A DNA stretch of 64,000 bases from Vandiemenella viatica (Eukaryota; Arthropoda; Insecta; Orthoptera; Morabidae). The position numbers and the translations under genes were made by a program. Positions 11,534-22,000 of the stretch are shown here, piece after piece. The stretch is taken from the NCBI GenBank assembly GCA_031002005.1, contig JARYHS010008074.1, forward strand, positions 280,055,930 through 280,119,929. The letters run 5' to 3'. The notes under the pieces were generated by a model that did not search any database, was not told the DNA's origin, and saw only the letters and a program-made list of their open reading frames with translations. How positions within the stretch are numbered: position 1 is the first letter of the stretch; every line of letters begins with the position of its first letter.

Positions 11534-13198
11534 GCCCCACAAAAGACGACCTACATGCTCCTAAAAGGAACACTCAAACGAAATCCGGTAATTAGGATCC
11601 AGGGAAAAATAATAAAGAGAAAAGCAGTAGTCCGCTACCTTGGTGTAAACCTGGAGGAACAACTAAAATTTGCGTCTCACATGGAGGAAGTATGTGGAAG
11701 AGCAGCACTGGTAATGCACAAATTGATAAGCATTGGCGAACGACGGTTTAATCTGCCTCCGCTCGTCATAAGAAGATATCACGATGCAATACTGACCTCC
11801 ATTACAGGATACGCTGCAAGCACGTGGGCCAAGCACCTAAGAAAGGTCAAACCAAAGGAGCTGCTTCGCCGTACGCAGCGAGGAATTCTGCTCCGACTAA
11901 CTGGGGCCTACAGAACAACGGCCACAGATGCCCTAACGGTTATACTCGGTATATGGCCCCTGGACCTGGAAGTAAGGAAGCGAGGAGCGCTATACTGGAT
12001 TAAAAAAGGAAGGTATGACCAAGCTGCTGAAATAATTGGAAGGCCTGTTGAAACCAAAAAAGATATTTGGGATGCGCTGATGGATGAATGGCAGCAAACA
12101 TGGACTAACAGCAACACGGGCAGAAGGACCTTCGACATGCTTCCTTGCGTGAAAGAGAGAATGAACATGACCCACCTACAACCATCTCCAGGGCTCATAC
12201 ACTACATATCTGGCCATGGTCCATACAACAGTTTCTTAGAACAGAGAGGCCTCAAAGAAACAAACAGGTGCGACTGTGGTGAAGTAAGTACTCCCGAGCA
12301 CGTGGTTTGGGAGTGCAAACAAACTGAAGAATCAAGAGCATATCTCCAAATACAACTTCAGAACAGAAGAATATACGATATACTGCGTGATACCGAGCTC
12401 TGGCACTTGCTGGATGAAGCTGCTAATCTAGCGTCGCAGCGCGAGAAGGAGAGATTTGTTGAATTGAAACAGGCAGAGCGTAGGCGACGCCGCGAGCAAC
12501 CGGCATCAGAAGCAGAAAGAAGGACAGGAGAGGAAGAAACTCAAGAGTAAAGAACAACCCAAATTTGACTACAAGCACTGCCCATGATAAAGGCGGTGCC
12601 TGCACCAGGAAGACGGCATAGACTCAATTCATCGTAGTGCCTCTGGAAGCCAGAGGCACCTTCTCCAGGGCTCAGGGGGTGGCCTGCTCTGATTCCAGGA
12701 GAGAACTCCTGATGGGGGAGCAGGTGGCTCCAGGGACAAACCGGAGAAGAACGAGACCACTACCTGGAACGTGAAGCTGGCTGACGACACTTTGTGGTCA
12801 GCATGTCAGCAGTCGCCCCGCTGCATCAGCAGAGACAGCTGGCGGCCAGGATGTCGACGCAGGCCAGCAGTGGTAAAAGAAGAACATATACAAATAGACA
12901 GTTTATTAATTAGAAGTATGAAAATACAAAGACAATTGCTGATTTTGGTGTGAATTAGTAAGATGGTAGATTAATTAGTAGATTAGTTGGTAGATTAAGT
13001 GGTATATTAATTATTAGAATAATTAGTAGATTTACTATTAGAATACTTAAATCCATTAAATCCTTAAAAATAATTATCCAGATATATTATTAACAAAAAT
13101 AAAGTAAATTGTTTTAAGAATAAAACTGTAGAAACTAAGGGCCTACTTTAGGTAACAAGGTAGTAGGCTATGTAAAATCAGGAAATAAAATAAAATAA
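11534..13198 (+). mobile_element. 5'-truncated R1-like LINE inserted in a Penelope-like element
   Basis: The 1.66-kb insertion has an open C-terminal ORF, a 640-bp 3' UTR and an A-rich tail of TAAAA units (about 13180-13198). It is bounded on both sides by the 13-bp repeat ATATACCAACTGA. Removing it together with one repeat rejoins a Penelope-like GIY-YIG frame. The 5' truncation, tail and variable-length duplication are the marks of LINE retrotransposition. It is a different insertion from the broken relative at 10375-11320. Confidence 0.85.
11555..12550 (+). CDS. R1-like retrotransposon protein, RT thumb to zinc knuckle (C-terminal part)
   Basis: 331 uninterrupted codons with no stops or frameshifts. 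In the family this is the end of ORF2, which carries RT and an apurinic-type endonuclease for target-primed integration. Visible parts: KTTYMLLKGTL just upstream and at the start (end of the RT palm), VVRYLGVNLEEQLKFASH near residues 25-45 (the thumb motif 'YLGV.ld..l.F..H'), a basic helical region, PGLIHYISGHGPYNSFL near 210-225, then a C-x-C-x7-H-x4-C knuckle in CDCGEVSTPEHVVWEC near 238-253, and a very basic tail. The catalytic RT motifs (including Y/F-ADD) and the endonuclease are missing because of 5' truncation, so this copy cannot move by itself. The ATG chosen is simply the first in the open stretch; the frame is open a few codons further upstream. The lack of decay suggests a young insertion. 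Confidence 0.85.
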   Translation: MLLKGTLKRNPVIRIQGKIIKRKAVVRYLGVNLEEQLKFASHMEEVCGRAALVMHKLISIGERRFNLPPLVIRRYHDAILTSITGYAASTWAKHLRKVKPKELLRRTQRGILLRLTGAYRTTATDALTVILGIWPLDLEVRKRGALYWIKKGRYDQAAEIIGRPVETKKDIWDALMDEWQQTWTNSNTGRRTFDMLPCVKERMNMTHLQPSPGLIHYISGHGPYNSFLEQRGLKETNRCDCGEVSTPEHVVWECKQTEESRAYLQIQLQNRRIYDILRDTELWHLLDEAANLASQREKERFVELKQAERRRRREQPASEAERRTGEEETQE

Positions 13199-13211
13199 AT
13201 ATACCAACTGA
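13199..13211 (+). repeat. right target-site duplication (13 bp)
   Basis: ATATACCAACTGA, identical to 11521-11533. Confidence 0.85.
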
Positions 13212-13543
13212 CATGTCAGAATTGTGATGCAGTTTACATTGGTCAAACAAGGAGACAATTCCAGACAAGGTATAAGGAACACCTGCGAGCATTAAAATAC
13301 AGTAATCATTCAACTTTTGCTGAACATCTCTTAGACAATAACCATTTCCCCACAAACATAAACACAGACTTGAAAATCCTAACAACAAACAACACAAAAC
13401 ACAATATTCTAACTCTGCAAGAGAACTATCAAATTCAAAAAGCAATAGTCTCAGGAAAACATGTACTTAATGACCATGTAAACTTAACAAACCAAACCTT
13501 ATTCAAGGTAATAAACATCGAAACTGACACAAAACAACATTAA
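13199..13543 (+). pseudogene. Penelope-like GIY-YIG endonuclease domain (split by LINE)
   Basis: About 114 codons open to TAA at 13541-13543. The frame starts IYQLTCQNCDAVYIGQTRR: a Cys pair followed by VYIG (the GIY/YIG second half), the conserved Arg of QTRRQFQTRYKEHL, then FAEHLLDNNH and a C-terminal LQENYQIQKA. This is the C-terminal domain of Penelope-like retroelement proteins, which nicks target DNA for reverse transcription. Its N-terminal partner is at 11321-11533. The open frame directly follows the LINE tail because the duplication repeats the first four codons. The downstream flank to about 13820 is probably PLE 3' sequence. Confidence 0.85.
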
Positions 13544-13822
13544 ATACACAAATTTCATCATAACAGTAATTTAACACCATTTTGCGTCTTCCACATCTAC
13601 CACACATGCACATTTTAGCCAAAACAAAACAAAACACACACACGAATGCAATTACACAATTCAAACTCTCCGCTCACAACACTTCCGACAGAGCATCACC
13701 AGAATAACAGCTGAACAGCAACAGCGCACACGCGAAAACTGAAGGTTGATAATGACGTGCATTAAACTGTACTTCAAAGTTGACTACCAGTGGAGGCATA
13801 AGAACCACAGTATATCAAACTA

Positions 13823-14677
13823 CAGGGCGTTCGCCGGAAAACGCTACCCTCCCAGTCTGTTGCCGTCGGCAACTTGCTCGGTCAGTCGTGCCAGCAGTTT
13901 CCGCCACACGGCACCGTGAATCACCGCACTGTTTAACACCTCCGCTGCCCCAACAGTGCAGTGCAGTGACCCTTACATTGTTAAGAACGGTTTCTTTGCA
14001 TTGTAGATAGTTTGTGACTTCAGTCTCTTATTAATCAGTGTTGTGAATAAACGTTTCTTTGCGGTTTGGCTGGTTTGGGGCTTCATACTCTTATTAATCT
14101 GTACCGTGTTTGAGTGTGAGTAAATTATGGTACGTTACAGTTTGCAACAAAGAATATTTCTCTACGATACATATGTGAAGAAGAAGTCGTTTAAAAAGTG
14201 TCGCAGTAAATTTCGTCGCGAATTTCCTGGCGCTTTTCTGCCAGCTAAATCAACAATTCTGCGTCTGGTTAAAAAAGTAAGAGAAACGGGTCCATTTTTT
14301 AACAAAAAGAGACTGTCGGTCAACCGTATTCTCACAGAGGAGAAAATTGACGATATCGCTTTTCGACTAGAACAGTCACCCAAAAAATCATTAAGTCAGT
14401 TAGGGCAGCGTGTGTCTCGAAATATGTTCAGAAGATGTGAAATGTGCATTACACAAGAGGGTCAACACTTCCAGCATCTTTTATAAGGTAAGCTAATGAA
14501 TTACGTCACATTTAAATGCTTAGCACACAAGTTTATGAAGTTTATGAAGCGTAATTATTATGAAATAGTCCGCGGCCGACCGTCGAACAATGCCGGGAAA
14601 GTGACCGCTCGCTCGCCGGGAGCAGTTTCTTCACTTGTAGCGCTAACAGTGGGTTGCGTTTCCCGAAGAACGCCCTG
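13823..14677 (+). mobile_element. internally deleted mariner-type element
   Basis: 855 bp flanked by TA on each side (13821-22 and 14678-79). Terminal inverted repeats begin CAGGGCGTTCGCCGGAAAACGC on the left and CAGGGCGTTCTTCGGGAAACGC (reverse complement of the right end). Inside is a fused remnant of a transposase with the catalytic core removed, so it is non-autonomous and would need a full relative for mobility. It lies in the 3' flank of the Penelope-like element. Confidence 0.85.
14127..14486 (+). pseudogene. mariner transposase remnant: HTH region fused to last 23 residues
   Basis: A 119-codon ATG frame. Residues 1-95 (MVRYSLQQRIFLYDTYVKK..., SKSTILRLVKK-like helix, then SPKKSLSQLGQRVS) match, segment by segment, the DNA-binding N-terminus of the transposase at 49186-50217 (its start is MKYTLEHRVYLYDCYVK). 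The last part, RRCEMCITQEGQHFQHLL, matches that protein's extreme C-terminus. Everything between, including the three catalytic Asp, is deleted in frame. A protein of this type could bind element ends but not catalyse; whether it is expressed is unknown. Confidence 0.8.
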
Positions 14678-14919
14678 TATATAGCTATACACAATAGTGG
14701 AAACAGCATGCTGGTTGAGGTCACAGAAGACCAACTACCACACCTCAAAATGTAAATGTAAGTTGCGATATGAATCCAATCCTATTACACCAACGTAAAC
14801 TATAAGATAATTCATAACTAGTATGTTAAATATAAGTCATATTATGCATCATATAATTTCGTTATATGTAAACAAAAAAATTTTTTTCAAATTATAACTA
14901 ATCGCATATTACAGAAACA

Positions 14920-14962
14920 TTGTACGCTGAGGATACCTCGACGAGAGGCGAAAAGCGTCCGA
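14920..14962 (+). ncRNA. hammerhead-ribozyme-like motif (Penelope-associated)
   Basis: CTGAGGA (14927-14933) fits the CUGANGA box, then CCTC-gac-GAGG can pair as a short stem II, then CGAAAAGCGTC supplies the GAAA box and a GTC. Penelope-like elements are known to carry hammerhead motifs near their termini, and PLE coding sequence lies 1.4 kb upstream on the same strand. Stem I is not convincing and stem III would be minimal, so activity is unproven. Confidence 0.4.
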
Positions 14963-16429
14963 AAAATAAAGAATATCAGACAACAGTTGTATTGGCGTTT
15001 TTACTAAATAATAATTAGTTTAACAAGCAACTGTGGAAGAAAATGGCCTGCAATAATCAAATACACTCCAGACGGGTTGAAGGAGGACACATCTACTTCC
15101 AGAAGTCATCTCCTGAGTGAGGTAGGTTACTAGAAAGTGGCTGTGACGGGAGTAATTGTTTAAAAGTGTCATAAATGTAGAAAGTGAGAAACAGTGAGAC
15201 AATAGTGTAGTAAGTGATTTATGTATGTGACTGTTCCTTTGTTTAATCATATTTAGCAGTATCTGTGTGTGAACGTATGTTACTCAAATTACTAATTTAC
15301 AGTATATATCCATAAAAAAAACACTAACACCCATCAAATACATTCTTACACATTGTTAATTTAATTATGTAACTAATTTTAATGAGATTTGATAAGTTTA
15401 TGTCTTACAAACTAGCTTTATATTCTGAACAATATTTAGCTATTATTTTCAAACTATAATTTTATCTTATGTACCTCTTGTAATATATTGGAAATATGGA
15501 CCCAGAGTAGAAACTAGGTGCTGGGCTATTATGTACCAGGATACAAAAATAAATAAAAATGAAATAAAAAATGGCCTCTCCATTGTTTCTGATCCAGAGT
15601 AAAATATTGTTCGAATAAAGTTTATTCATAGTTATTTTTCATATCTCAACTTGACAAATGCACTAACCTTCTTTAATTGGTGAAATTCTTAAAGTTTTAA
15701 AAAAAACTGATGAAAATTGCGGTTCATTATAGAGCACAGCTTTTCTCACGACACATCTCATAAATACAGTCTCAGGTTTAAGCTCCAGCATTCGTTCCGC
15801 AGCAGTTCAGCTCCTTGTAATACATCCATGGCTTTACCTTCTAAGTGTGTGTTTCTGTTCCTGGAACTAGTTTCACTCGAATTAACCAGCTATGTTACGT
15901 TTGATCACATATTATTTAAGCTCAGATATGTGTATTTCGCCATGATACATTCAGCTAGTCTTGAGTAGTTAAGGAACAAACTATTTCAAAAGATCGCTCC
16001 CACAGACGAACTACGCGAACTAATTCCCAGATCTCTCGCTCCTTAGCTCGCTCGTTCATTCGATTCTTTTCGGAGGACCGACTTCTAATGGCGAGAGCGC
16101 TGCACCGCCGTAGTCTCTCACCCCACATGCGCGTCCCATCGTTCAGTTCAGTTAGTGGAGTGTATCATCCATGATTAGCGGCAACACTGTCAGGTTTTGG
16201 CGAATGTTGGTTTATAATGACGATTCACTGTTAATAAGTTACTACCTTATGTTTGTAATCTAAATTGACTATCAAGACATTATGTGACTCCACAATGCGA
16301 TGATGTGAAGTGGTGTAATGTATATCAGTTTGATTATAGGGTTAGTATATTTTGTTTTAGGGTATTTATTATGATGTTACAGAAAAGGAAATATGGTTCC
16401 GTGTGGCCACATTTTACTGAAGACACAGA

Positions 16430-16478
<49 letters not shown>

Positions 16479-19395
16479 ATGTTCAACATTAAAAACTACT
16501 GCAGGAGGCTCAAGCGAAATTTTACCCGGAATATGAAAACAAAGCACGCCTTCTTCCCATTAACAATTAAGTATTGAAACATCATCCATAATTTCTTGTT
16601 AACGGTTTTCAAATTGCGCAGTTTACAATACTTAACATAATTGTTTGCACAGTCGTTAGATATTGTCATAATGATTGTTCATAGCAAGATCGAAATTCAT
16701 AAACATGTCACAATTTTCGTTCGTTTCTTTTAAATTTTAGAAAAAATTGCACTGTCGCATCTACTTATTAACGGATATTTAAACGTGTATTATAGAAAGA
16801 TATTACAACTGTTTACCGGGGCAAGCGTGAGTGTCTTTTTATTTTAGAGCTACAGAATTATTCGAAAAATCTTTCTTAAAAAATAACAGAATCCTAAAAT
16901 ATAGATGCGTTTCAAAATACGTGCCTGTTAATACCGTTGAAGAACTAAAAACAAATCCAAGCAGCTGACCAGTAAAGAAGTCTTAACACAAACTCAACGA
17001 CTGCTCCAGAGTTTTAATTTTTAGTTATTATCTTTATTCGTGATGGAAACATTGTCATCCCGGAGAATTTACTAACAAATACGGAATCCAAGACATAAAT
17101 GTGTGCCGATTAAAATCTTAAAAGTATGCACAAAATATGTGTTGGGATTAGCAGGTATTGTTGAACACTTCAAGGAATTTTCGAAACACAAAGACATAAC
17201 ATTGCGCCTAAGTGTGTACCGACAATCATGAATAAAAATTTCTTAAGTGTTACTGTTGAGTAATATTAGTAATTCAGTTAATTTCAGCTGGCCAAACGTG
17301 TAACTGGTTTACACATATTTGATACAGATTATTCTTCGTTTTTTAAAAAACAAAATCATTTCAATTATCTTCAGACTGCTAGGACTCAAAAAAGATTTGT
17401 TTTACATCAGCTGTAAGGTATACTTTTTATTCGTCCCGACCGTTCTTCAGAGACCGTTTCGTTCTTAGTACGTGCTTTCTACTTAACTCTTGTCTGCATG
17501 GAGTTTCCTAGCGCACCGCATCATGGCGTTTCTAGTTTTGATAGACAAGTTGGATAAGATCCCGATTAACTTTTTCCTCAGTCGCTGTTAAAAAGGGAAA
17601 TAATTAATTCAAGGTCATAATTTACAAAATGTTCTTCTAATACAAGGACGGGACGCTGGAGTTTTTAGAACAGATTGATGAAAATTACATAAATCGCTAA
17701 GCTAGTAGGGTTTCTGTTTTCAAATCAGTATGCTGCTAGGATACAGACGTGGAAAAATTGCAGAACCTTACTTATATTTCACTGAAGAAGTACACAGTGT
17801 TAGCAGAAGAGGAATTACGAAGGATGAAAGCAAGGAAGGATTAGATATGATGGTGCTAGCATGCCTTCTTTACACACATTTTGAATAAGTTCACCTGATG
17901 TAACAGTGCTAACATTAATTTTTTTACTACCACTAATACTAGTAATTGTTTTTATAATATTTGAAAAATATATTAAACGTTTATTTTTAAACAAAAAAAA
18001 AATAGTAATAAAAATGAATTAACAACCGAGAAAAGGAAAAAATTATAATCAATTTAATGCCCAAGATTTTCATTTGCTGTATTTAAAACTGCGTTTAACA
18101 GGTTGGATGTTATTAGCTTCCACTGAACACTACTTACTGTTTGGCCTGAACCTGACACACAGGACTGGTGATGGCACCTGCTGGACGAACTGGAAAACTG
18201 ACTGCTTGGTTACGCTCAGTGCTGCTTCCTAGCGTCAGAGCTGTTAACTACTGGAATCACTTTCCTACGCCCCGTATTCTTCGTTCGTCATTCAATTCAA
18301 TAAAATTCTTCTACTAATACTCTGTAATCTACTGTACAACCTTTGTTTCTTTACAATTATCACTTTATATTTGAAATGATTTGATTATCAACTAAAAGCA
18401 TGGATTATTTATTTATTTTTCATTTCGTATTGGAAAAATACCTGTAACCTATTCATCAGATAATTTTTATGCACTATTCTCAAAAATACTCATGTGGTTT
18501 TTCTGTTTTCCATAGCGTGCGTACCAAGTTGGGAGATTAGGGACGCCTTCACTAATAGACAGGGTAGGTGCGAAAGAAAATAACATCCGCGGACCGGAGC
18601 GGAAACTTTGAACTTATAATTCCAGTTTCCAAAATGGAATCAAAATTTCATTCCTGTCTTTGATAATTAAATAACTTCTGCATGGTGCGAACGATACAGA
18701 ATGATCTACCCCTGGTGGTAATATACAAGGAGAATCATTCATTGTTCTTAACATCTCAACTGACAGACCAATATCTAACTAGCCAGAAGAGTCCCGAAAC
18801 CCTCTCATGAAACTGAAACCCCAAAAGAAAGTATTTTTACAGATCATTCAACATAATATATATATATTTTTAATAATTGGAAAACTAAAGCAATCAATGG
18901 AAATTTTAGACCAAAAAGTTATTTTATTTCTAATACTAAGAAAACTTTAATCGATGATGAAACATATCTCATCTTAAAAAGCAAAACCGACAAATCAACA
19001 TAGAAGGCGTTCCACACCTTAGTACTGCTTTCTCCGTGAATTATAAAATCATGGCTTTCATATCAAAATTTTAGATCCCTTCTGAAATATTTTGTTACAA
19101 TATTACGTAGCATAAACGTTAACTATAGATTCATTAATTATATGTCCGCATATATAAATATACCGATAATAAGAGGCATACAAAAAAAAAAGTTTTTTTA
19201 GCAAGTTTTTAAAAATGAAATCTTCAATTTCATTTTTTGTGATAATTTTGAAACAAACCTTTTCATTTAAATATTCATTTAACAACATTTCAATCATTAA
19301 TTGTTAAATATGACAATAATCTGATAGAGGAGCGACAACGTTTCAACTGTGCTAAATATTCATTTTATAAACCAGGCGAAACTCTTAAAAATCAC
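14963..19395. other. AT-rich stretch, no gene recognised
   Basis: Contains a 42-base A run (16436-16477) and a moderately GC-rich patch at 15990-16140 with CTCGCT-type repeats (CTCTCGCTCC..AGCTCGCTCG). Small frames such as 15717-15968 show no recognised domains. Nothing else supportable. Confidence 0.45.
16436..16477 (+). repeat. poly-A tract (42 A)
   Basis: Uninterrupted A run. No recognisable retroelement 3' end precedes it on the plus strand, so it may be a relic tail or simple slippage expansion. Confidence 0.9.
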
Positions 19396-19399
19396 TTCC

Positions 19400-19720
19400 A
19401 TTTATTTAAATACTGCACATTCTACCTTCAAGTCATGCTTTCCATCTTTTAAGAATTGTTCGACCCAGCAAATCACTTTTTCATCCACGCCAATGATATT
19501 TATCTTATTTACGACCATGTTATAGATTATTGTGTCAAATTCTTCTGAAAGATCTAATTTTACGGTATCAATTTGTCCTTCGCTATCCATTTCATCCGAA
19601 ATATCTTGCATATACCCCACTCAGTGAGATTCGCATAAATATCCGTGCATAAAGTCATGCTGTCAATTTGAAAACCAGTTTTGTTCCTCACAAACATTTC
19701 TGACGATATTGCATTTCGAT
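19400..19720 (-). pseudogene. non-LTR reverse transcriptase fragment (CR1/Jockey-like), inverted arm 1
   Basis: On the minus strand a 72-codon frame reads DTVKLDLSEEFDTIIYNMVV, then NKINIIGVDEKVICWVEQFL. It corresponds to RT motif A ('lDlskAFDtv.h..ll.KL') and the following helix of CR1/Jockey-type LINEs. The catalytic-motif context is partly changed (SEEFD for SKAFD). Similar nucleotide sequence occurs in opposite orientation at 19780-20090, across a spacer of about 75 bp. Confidence 0.75.
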
Positions 19721-19779
19721 CTCTTCATTACCATACATCACTGATAGGCAAAGTTATAGAGAGACCGATATCTAACTAC

Positions 19780-20090
19780 ATCAAAAGACATAAGAAATAT
19801 CTGTGAGGAATGTAAGTGATTTTCAGATCTACAACATGGCTTTAGTCAAGGATATTCGTGCGAATCTCAGTGGGCTATATGCAATATATTTCGTATGATA
19901 TGGATAATGGAGGACAAATTTATAGAGTAGCACTAAATATTTCAAAGGCAATTGACAGAGTAATCCATAAAACAGTGGTAAATAAGATAAAAACCATTGC
20001 CATGGATGAAAAGTGATTTGCTGGATAGAAGAATTCTTGAAAGGTAGAAAGAACAAAATTAGGTGTGAAAGAAACAAAACGATTGCTGAA
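19780..20090 (+). pseudogene. non-LTR reverse transcriptase fragment, inverted arm 2
   Basis: On the plus strand, with frame changes and stops: GKVIERPISNYIKRH, then QHGFSQGYSCES (the 'QhGFr.grS' RT motif), ISKAIDRVIHKTVVNKIK and IEEFLKGRKNKIRC. It is the same RT segment as the minus-strand arm at 19400-19720 and extends slightly further upstream. Several stop codons make it non-functional. Confidence 0.75.
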
Positions 20091-20134
20091 ACATTAGTTT
20101 TAATATATCTACATTGCTATACCCGGAGAACCAA

Positions 20135-20716
20135 GATAATACAAAGAAAAACATAGCAGCCACTGGAACCAAACAGTCCATACCAAAGTTGTAGTAATGA
20201 ATACTGCCAGAGAACGTTTGTGAAATAATTGTCTGTCAAACTGTAAAAATGTAGTTTGGTTCATTCAACTTCGTAGTGATACTTTATTTTTTTGTATAAT
20301 CTTTTGCAAATCTTCAGCAGTGGCTGAAGCTCAATTTCATCCGCTAGCAGCATTAATAAAAACACAAGTTTGGATTTTCCAAAACGTCAAAAGGCATTCA
20401 AAACAGATATTAACAATGTCACCAGTGTTATGATATATAAGTCGCCGCATTCCACTTAGAAGCCAGTTCAGCCGACTTCTTCATATTTGAAATATTATCG
20501 TTTACGCGGTATTTAGAGCAAACACAACGGGTTTCGTGTGATATACCTGACAGAAGATAGTTCCATAATGTAAATCCCCGAACTGACGGAATTCATATGT
20601 ATTAGGCCATCTGTAACTAATGTTACTGAAATTACGGGTGAATGAGATATAATGAAATAAATAGTAGAATACTTGGTTCCTGTAGGCGAGTATTCGAAAC
20701 TTACAGTTGTATCCAA
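20135..20716 (-). pseudogene. gustatory receptor pseudogene, N-terminal half
   Basis: Decayed relative of the Gr exon at 52513-53677, also on the minus strand. Around 20590-20650 it reads VTDGLIHMNSVSSGIYIMEL, matching that gene's start (ITNG-MDVKSANSRMCLTEV). Around 20165-20270 the frame RQLFHKRSLAVFITTTLVWT followed by VWF matches VFHKSSLTIFITATVLWTVWF. A one-base deletion near 20265 puts a TGA in frame and a compensating shift follows, so there are at least two frameshifts. The segment for the first membrane helix is poorly preserved. The copy breaks off next to the inverted RT fragments. Confidence 0.75.
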
Positions 20717-21535
20717 CTGGATAAATTTGGTTAAAGATTTTTCAGTCTGACGTTATTATGTTTCTTAACCGAAGAACCACCTAAAGGTACAGATCACCGT
20801 TGTGCACATACTAGTACAAATCTAAGAACTAGTGCTTAACTCAACCATTAGTAAAAAATATCAAAACACTCCCCAACCTTAAAACTACTACTCGAGTGAC
20901 ACTTTATTGAGTGCAAACAGCAGTGCGTATTGTAAGTCTACGGGCGACATCTAACCTTGACCGTAGCTGGAGCATAATCAGTTATTGAGTACACATTGTA
21001 TTTGGTATTAAATTTTAACGAACCGTTTGCTTTCTTTGTTGACTTCTTGTGGTCAAGGAAACGTAAATTCAACAACAAAATCAATGACTTCGTCCTACAG
21101 AACTGCTGTAATAGCATTCTGCAATCAATGCTGGTCCCAGTGATATAATTTTATGATGTTGATATTAGTAATACTATCTCCTACGGTTAATGAATAGGTA
21201 CTGATTTTTAATTACTAGAATGAAAAATACAACTTTTGATAAGAATTATGCATTTGTAAAAAAGAAATGAATCTTTTGTTCATGCTCTTAAGCTTTAACT
21301 GCTGTTTCTTACCAACAGCTTTTTAAGATGAAAGATTTTGTCCACAGCTATAAAAAGTTAGCTGCAACATTATATTTTCACGTGAAACGTTGACAGAATA
21401 TCGTGGATGTAACATAGTTTCTCAATCTGATATCCGTGGACTGCTCAGAGTGAGACATCAGAATTTGGTGAAGTGTTCGATGAGTCATAGTGAGGAATAA
21501 TAGAAGCGTGAATGGGGCAAGTAGGTTAGATAAAA
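20717..21535. other. 5' flank of the Gr pseudogene, duplicated with it
   Basis: Sequence around 20880-21115 (ACTACTCGAGTGACACTTTATTGAGT ... TTGACTTCTTGTGGTCAAGGAAACG) resembles 53985-54240 upstream of the Gr exon at 53.7 kb (ACTATTCGAGTGTTGCATTAA ... TTTCTTATTGTCAAGGAAACAC). The duplication that made the pseudogene therefore seems to have included upstream DNA. Confidence 0.5.
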
Positions 21536-21539
21536 GGGA

Positions 21540-22000
21540 GTAAGATGTCGTGGTGAGTGAGGTTAAATGGAAAGTTCCGGCGCGGGAAATATTACACAAA
21601 AGGCAACAGTGAAGTTACTAGTGGGGAATCAGAAGAGAGTAGGCAAACGGATAAGTTGTCATGAACAGTTGAGAAACTAATCCTGAGCAAACTACATTAG
21701 TTTCAAGCGTATGGCCCAGAAGATGACGAGAAAATAGAGAAAATATATGTCGAAATCAAACGCTTAATTACACATGTAAAGGGTAAGGAAAAACTAATAA
21801 AAACTGAGGAGTGCATGCTGTAGTAGGAAGGAGTAAGAACACATTTCAACACATTTGGGTCAAGGAATCTAACAAAAAGTATTAACTAAACATAACCTGC
21901 TATCCTACTAATGACCCTGCATGAAGAATATATGCCTCGAAATGTCCACAGGATGCACGTATATATCAGCGAGTTTATATCATGGCCTAACAAAGGTTTA
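21540..22000 (+). mobile_element. RTE-like LINE fragment (endonuclease region)
   Basis: Degenerate copy of the same LINE as at 25.3-29.2 kb. Shared phrases include GGTTAAATGGAAAG, AAGATGACGAGAAAATAGAG, GTGAAGGGTAAGGAAAAACT (here GTAAAGGGTAAGG) and the end of the endonuclease, RYISASLYHGLTK, matching RYQLDYIMVKQ. Frameshifts and stops throughout. Confidence 0.65.

Noticed and set aside
16284..16577. 97-codon frame with a long Lys run
   Set aside because: The Lys run is the translation of the 42-base A tract; flanking codons are featureless.
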